Shown: piece by piece, positions 62,001 to 64,000 of the stretch | Position numbering within the stretch: position 1 is the first letter of the stretch | Layout: each line of letters begins with the position of its first letter | From: Strix aluco | Lineage: Eukaryota; Chordata; Aves; Strigiformes; Strigidae | NCBI RefSeq assembly: GCF_031877795.1 | Contig: NC_133932.1 | Coordinates: forward strand, 91,417,994 to 91,481,993 | Direction: 5' to 3' | DNA length: 64,000 bases | Made by a program: the position numbers and the translations under genes | Notes under the pieces: generated by a model | What the model saw: only the letters and a program-made list of their open reading frames with translations | What the model was told of the DNA's origin: nothing | Database searches by the model: none

Positions 62001-63590
62001 ATTTAAAACTGATTTCAACAGAAAAAGATGCAAACAGAACAAAGCAGAACATTCAATTTCTGAGTCTGACAAAATGAATGATTGCATTTCACTTGTTTAT
62101 TTTAATCTAAATTAAAGAGTTAACACTGGTTAAGAACAGCTTGCATTGGTACACAGTGGCAGAAAACAAAAGCAAATGCGTTAATTACTGTTCACTGACC
62201 ACAGGTATGATTTTGAAAAGTGCTAGATTAGTGAATAGTATACCTCCAGTAATCACAGTTAAAGTGAATACATAAATCTGAAACACACAATCACCAATGT
62301 CATTATTATTAGCTATTTTACCTTTGAAGAATCACTCTGCTGAATGATTAATACATTTTGAATTCCTTGTTAAAGCACATTTTTTAAGAAAAGGGTATAA
62401 GCAAGACCTGTAAATTTTGAAAATTTAATTAAAAATAATTTTTTCCTGAATATAGTTCCTGCCCAGTAACGACACCACCCTTGAGATTGGCTTCTCAGAG
62501 AAATAGACTTAGGAACAATTCTTAACTTGCTCCTCTGCAAACCAATGCTCTTTTGATTGTAGCTCCCTTCAAAAAATGTGCTTTTTCCCACTAAAACCTA
62601 TTCTGAAGCCTGATCGACTCTACAGGGAGGCAGGCTGATAAGAAGTGTGAGTAGAGGTTGGTTTTGATATCCTAATTACCTAGATAATGAGTTGTATTTT
62701 CCCTATTAGGAGAAGCTTTTTTGCTAAATCTTCATACTGTCAAATTCTAGGAGATGGTGTAAGGCTGTTGATTCACGTTGATGGTTAATGTAGAAGATCA
62801 ATGTAGTTTCCACTCACATTTGCAAAAGTCTGGTTGTCTTTCTGTCGCTGCTGTGGTAGAAGCTGGGTCAGAATGCTATTTATTCACAGATAGGAAAATT
62901 GCTAAAGGAAGATTTGAAGACATGAATGAAACGTTTCACAGAGATATGGAAGATTAATTTCAGAGAGCCAAGGCTCACAAAAAGAACTCTGATTTAAAAC
63001 TGCTCCATTGGGGTTATGAGTAATTCAGCATAGGAGAAAAACCTCCCATGTTTTGCAGGTAAAATACCAGCATTACATACTATAAAATGACATAGCTGTC
63101 CTCTGCTTTTTTGGTATCAGGCAGAGCTGTAACTTCCTGATAATTAACCAAAGCAGGGAAACAGGAAAACAAGCATCACATTTTCCTAGATAGCACCTGA
63201 AAAGAGCAGGTGGGAGTACTTCCACATTTGGCATAAGGTACATAGCTTCTTTTCTTGTGTCCTCCAAATTCAGTGATGCTCAAGATATGTGTGGAAGGTG
63301 TCCCCTTCAATGTTTTTCTTTACTGAGGCAGAAACAACCTACACATTATCATGACATTGAGAGGGTACATTTTGTCTTCCAATTTTTGCAAAGGTGTTTG
63401 AAGGAAATGAATACAGCTCTGAATTTCACTACTTGCTACTTGATTATGTTTCTCAGCCACACTCTGTAGCTTTGTATCAGCCAAGGACATGGAATACACA
63501 GCTAATGGCTGTCCTTCCCCCCTCCCTCTCCCCTCAGGCTCTGCAGAGCATTGCCCTCACAAAATTATGCAGAGCAATGTCTGTATCACT
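59034..63590. other. Gene-poor region, right part
   Basis: AT-rich unique-looking sequence with no gene, RNA gene or clear mobile element. KCTD12, the next gene expected from amniote synteny, is not in the window. Confidence 0.6.
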
Positions 63591-63597
63591 CTGTCAG

Positions 63598-63652
63598 GAG
63601 GCACTTGGTAACCTCCTGAGGTCCCTTCCAACCTGAATTATTCTATGATTCT
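63598..63652 (+). mobile_element. CR1 LINE 3' tail
   Basis: CTCCTGAGGTCCCTTCCAAC followed by ATTATTCTATGATTCT is the typical end of avian CR1, including the ATTCTATG terminal repeat. Only the last 50 or so bases are clear; sequence before them may be diverged CR1. Confidence 0.85.
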
Positions 63653-64000
63653 TCAATAACTTTCATGCATGAACACGTGTATTTTCATAGCAGTTGGACT
63701 TCCTAGAACATGCAGTTCCAGCTAAACATATTCCACTGTATATGCAAACACACAGGAAAAACAATTTCTATGAACAGATACTATCAGATATAACTTCACT
63801 GATAACATTCTTTACAATTCACATGAAACATGGAAACCTATGAATTTGTGTATTTGTGTTGTCCAGCTATAAACCGTGTATGAGACCAAGTCTGCTGAGA
63901 GAGCGCGCCCTCTTTAGAAGTAATTAAGTTCTTCTGTCTTTGGGTGGAATAATTCACAATTCAAGTTTTTGGCAACAGTACTTGGTATCACTTGAGTATA
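63653..64000. other. Right edge of the window
   Basis: No feature recognised; the sequence runs off the edge. Confidence 0.5.

Noticed and set aside
41350-64000. KCTD12, expected next to ACOD1 by synteny
   Set aside because: No long single-exon frame with a BTB domain is present; it must lie beyond the right edge.

Overview
The window looks like a bird chromosome, probably Neoaves and possibly a passerine. It has compact vertebrate intron-exon genes with CpG-island promoters, CR1 LINE 3' tails (the ATTCTATGATTCT type), and two solo retroviral LTRs of a kind I associate with bird genomes. The gene order matches the amniote block equivalent to human 13q22 (FBXL3 - CLN5 - ACOD1 - KCTD12).

Layout: (1) 102-6258, + strand: the last two coding exons of FBXL3, the cryptochrome-degrading F-box protein; earlier exons lie left of the window. 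Its final intron carries a sense solo LTR (1788-2810), an AT-rich hairpin microsatellite and a possible cryptic exon. (2) 14700-22016, - strand: complete CLN5 in four coding exons, with a CpG-island promoter and a CTG repeat coding for signal-peptide leucines. (3) About 24.9-27.4 kb: a degenerate satellite-like repeat field with telomere-like motifs. (4) 28324-32854, + strand: a complete four-exon GATD3/ES1/ElbB-family gene (225 aa). It lies between CLN5 and ACOD1, where the human block has no such gene as far as I know, and it has no visible mitochondrial transit peptide. (5) 34516-41140, - strand: complete ACOD1 (IRG1, itaconate-forming cis-aconitate decarboxylase) in five coding exons, including a 12-nt first coding exon behind a TATA box; all known active-site residues are present. 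(6) 41.3-64 kb: a gene-poor stretch, presumably leading toward KCTD12, with simple repeats, CR1 tails, a CTCF-like motif and a second solo LTR (58361-59028, perfect 5-bp target duplication).

Transcription alternates strictly: FBXL3 (+), CLN5 (-), GATD3-like (+), ACOD1 (-), giving two convergent pairs. FBXL3 (clock), CLN5 (lysosomal lipid metabolism) and ACOD1 (macrophage itaconate) have no known common pathway; the neighbourhood is mainly conserved synteny. The GATD3-like gene is the novelty: a DJ-1/PfpI-superfamily protein with an intact cysteine motif, a promoter of the type seen at mitochondrial genes (NRF1-like and YY1/TISU-like motifs), but an in-frame stop 30 bases before its start codon and an overlapping upstream reading frame. 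No tRNA, rRNA or CRISPR was seen. All exon coordinates were read by hand from splice sites and protein similarity recalled from memory; no database search was run.
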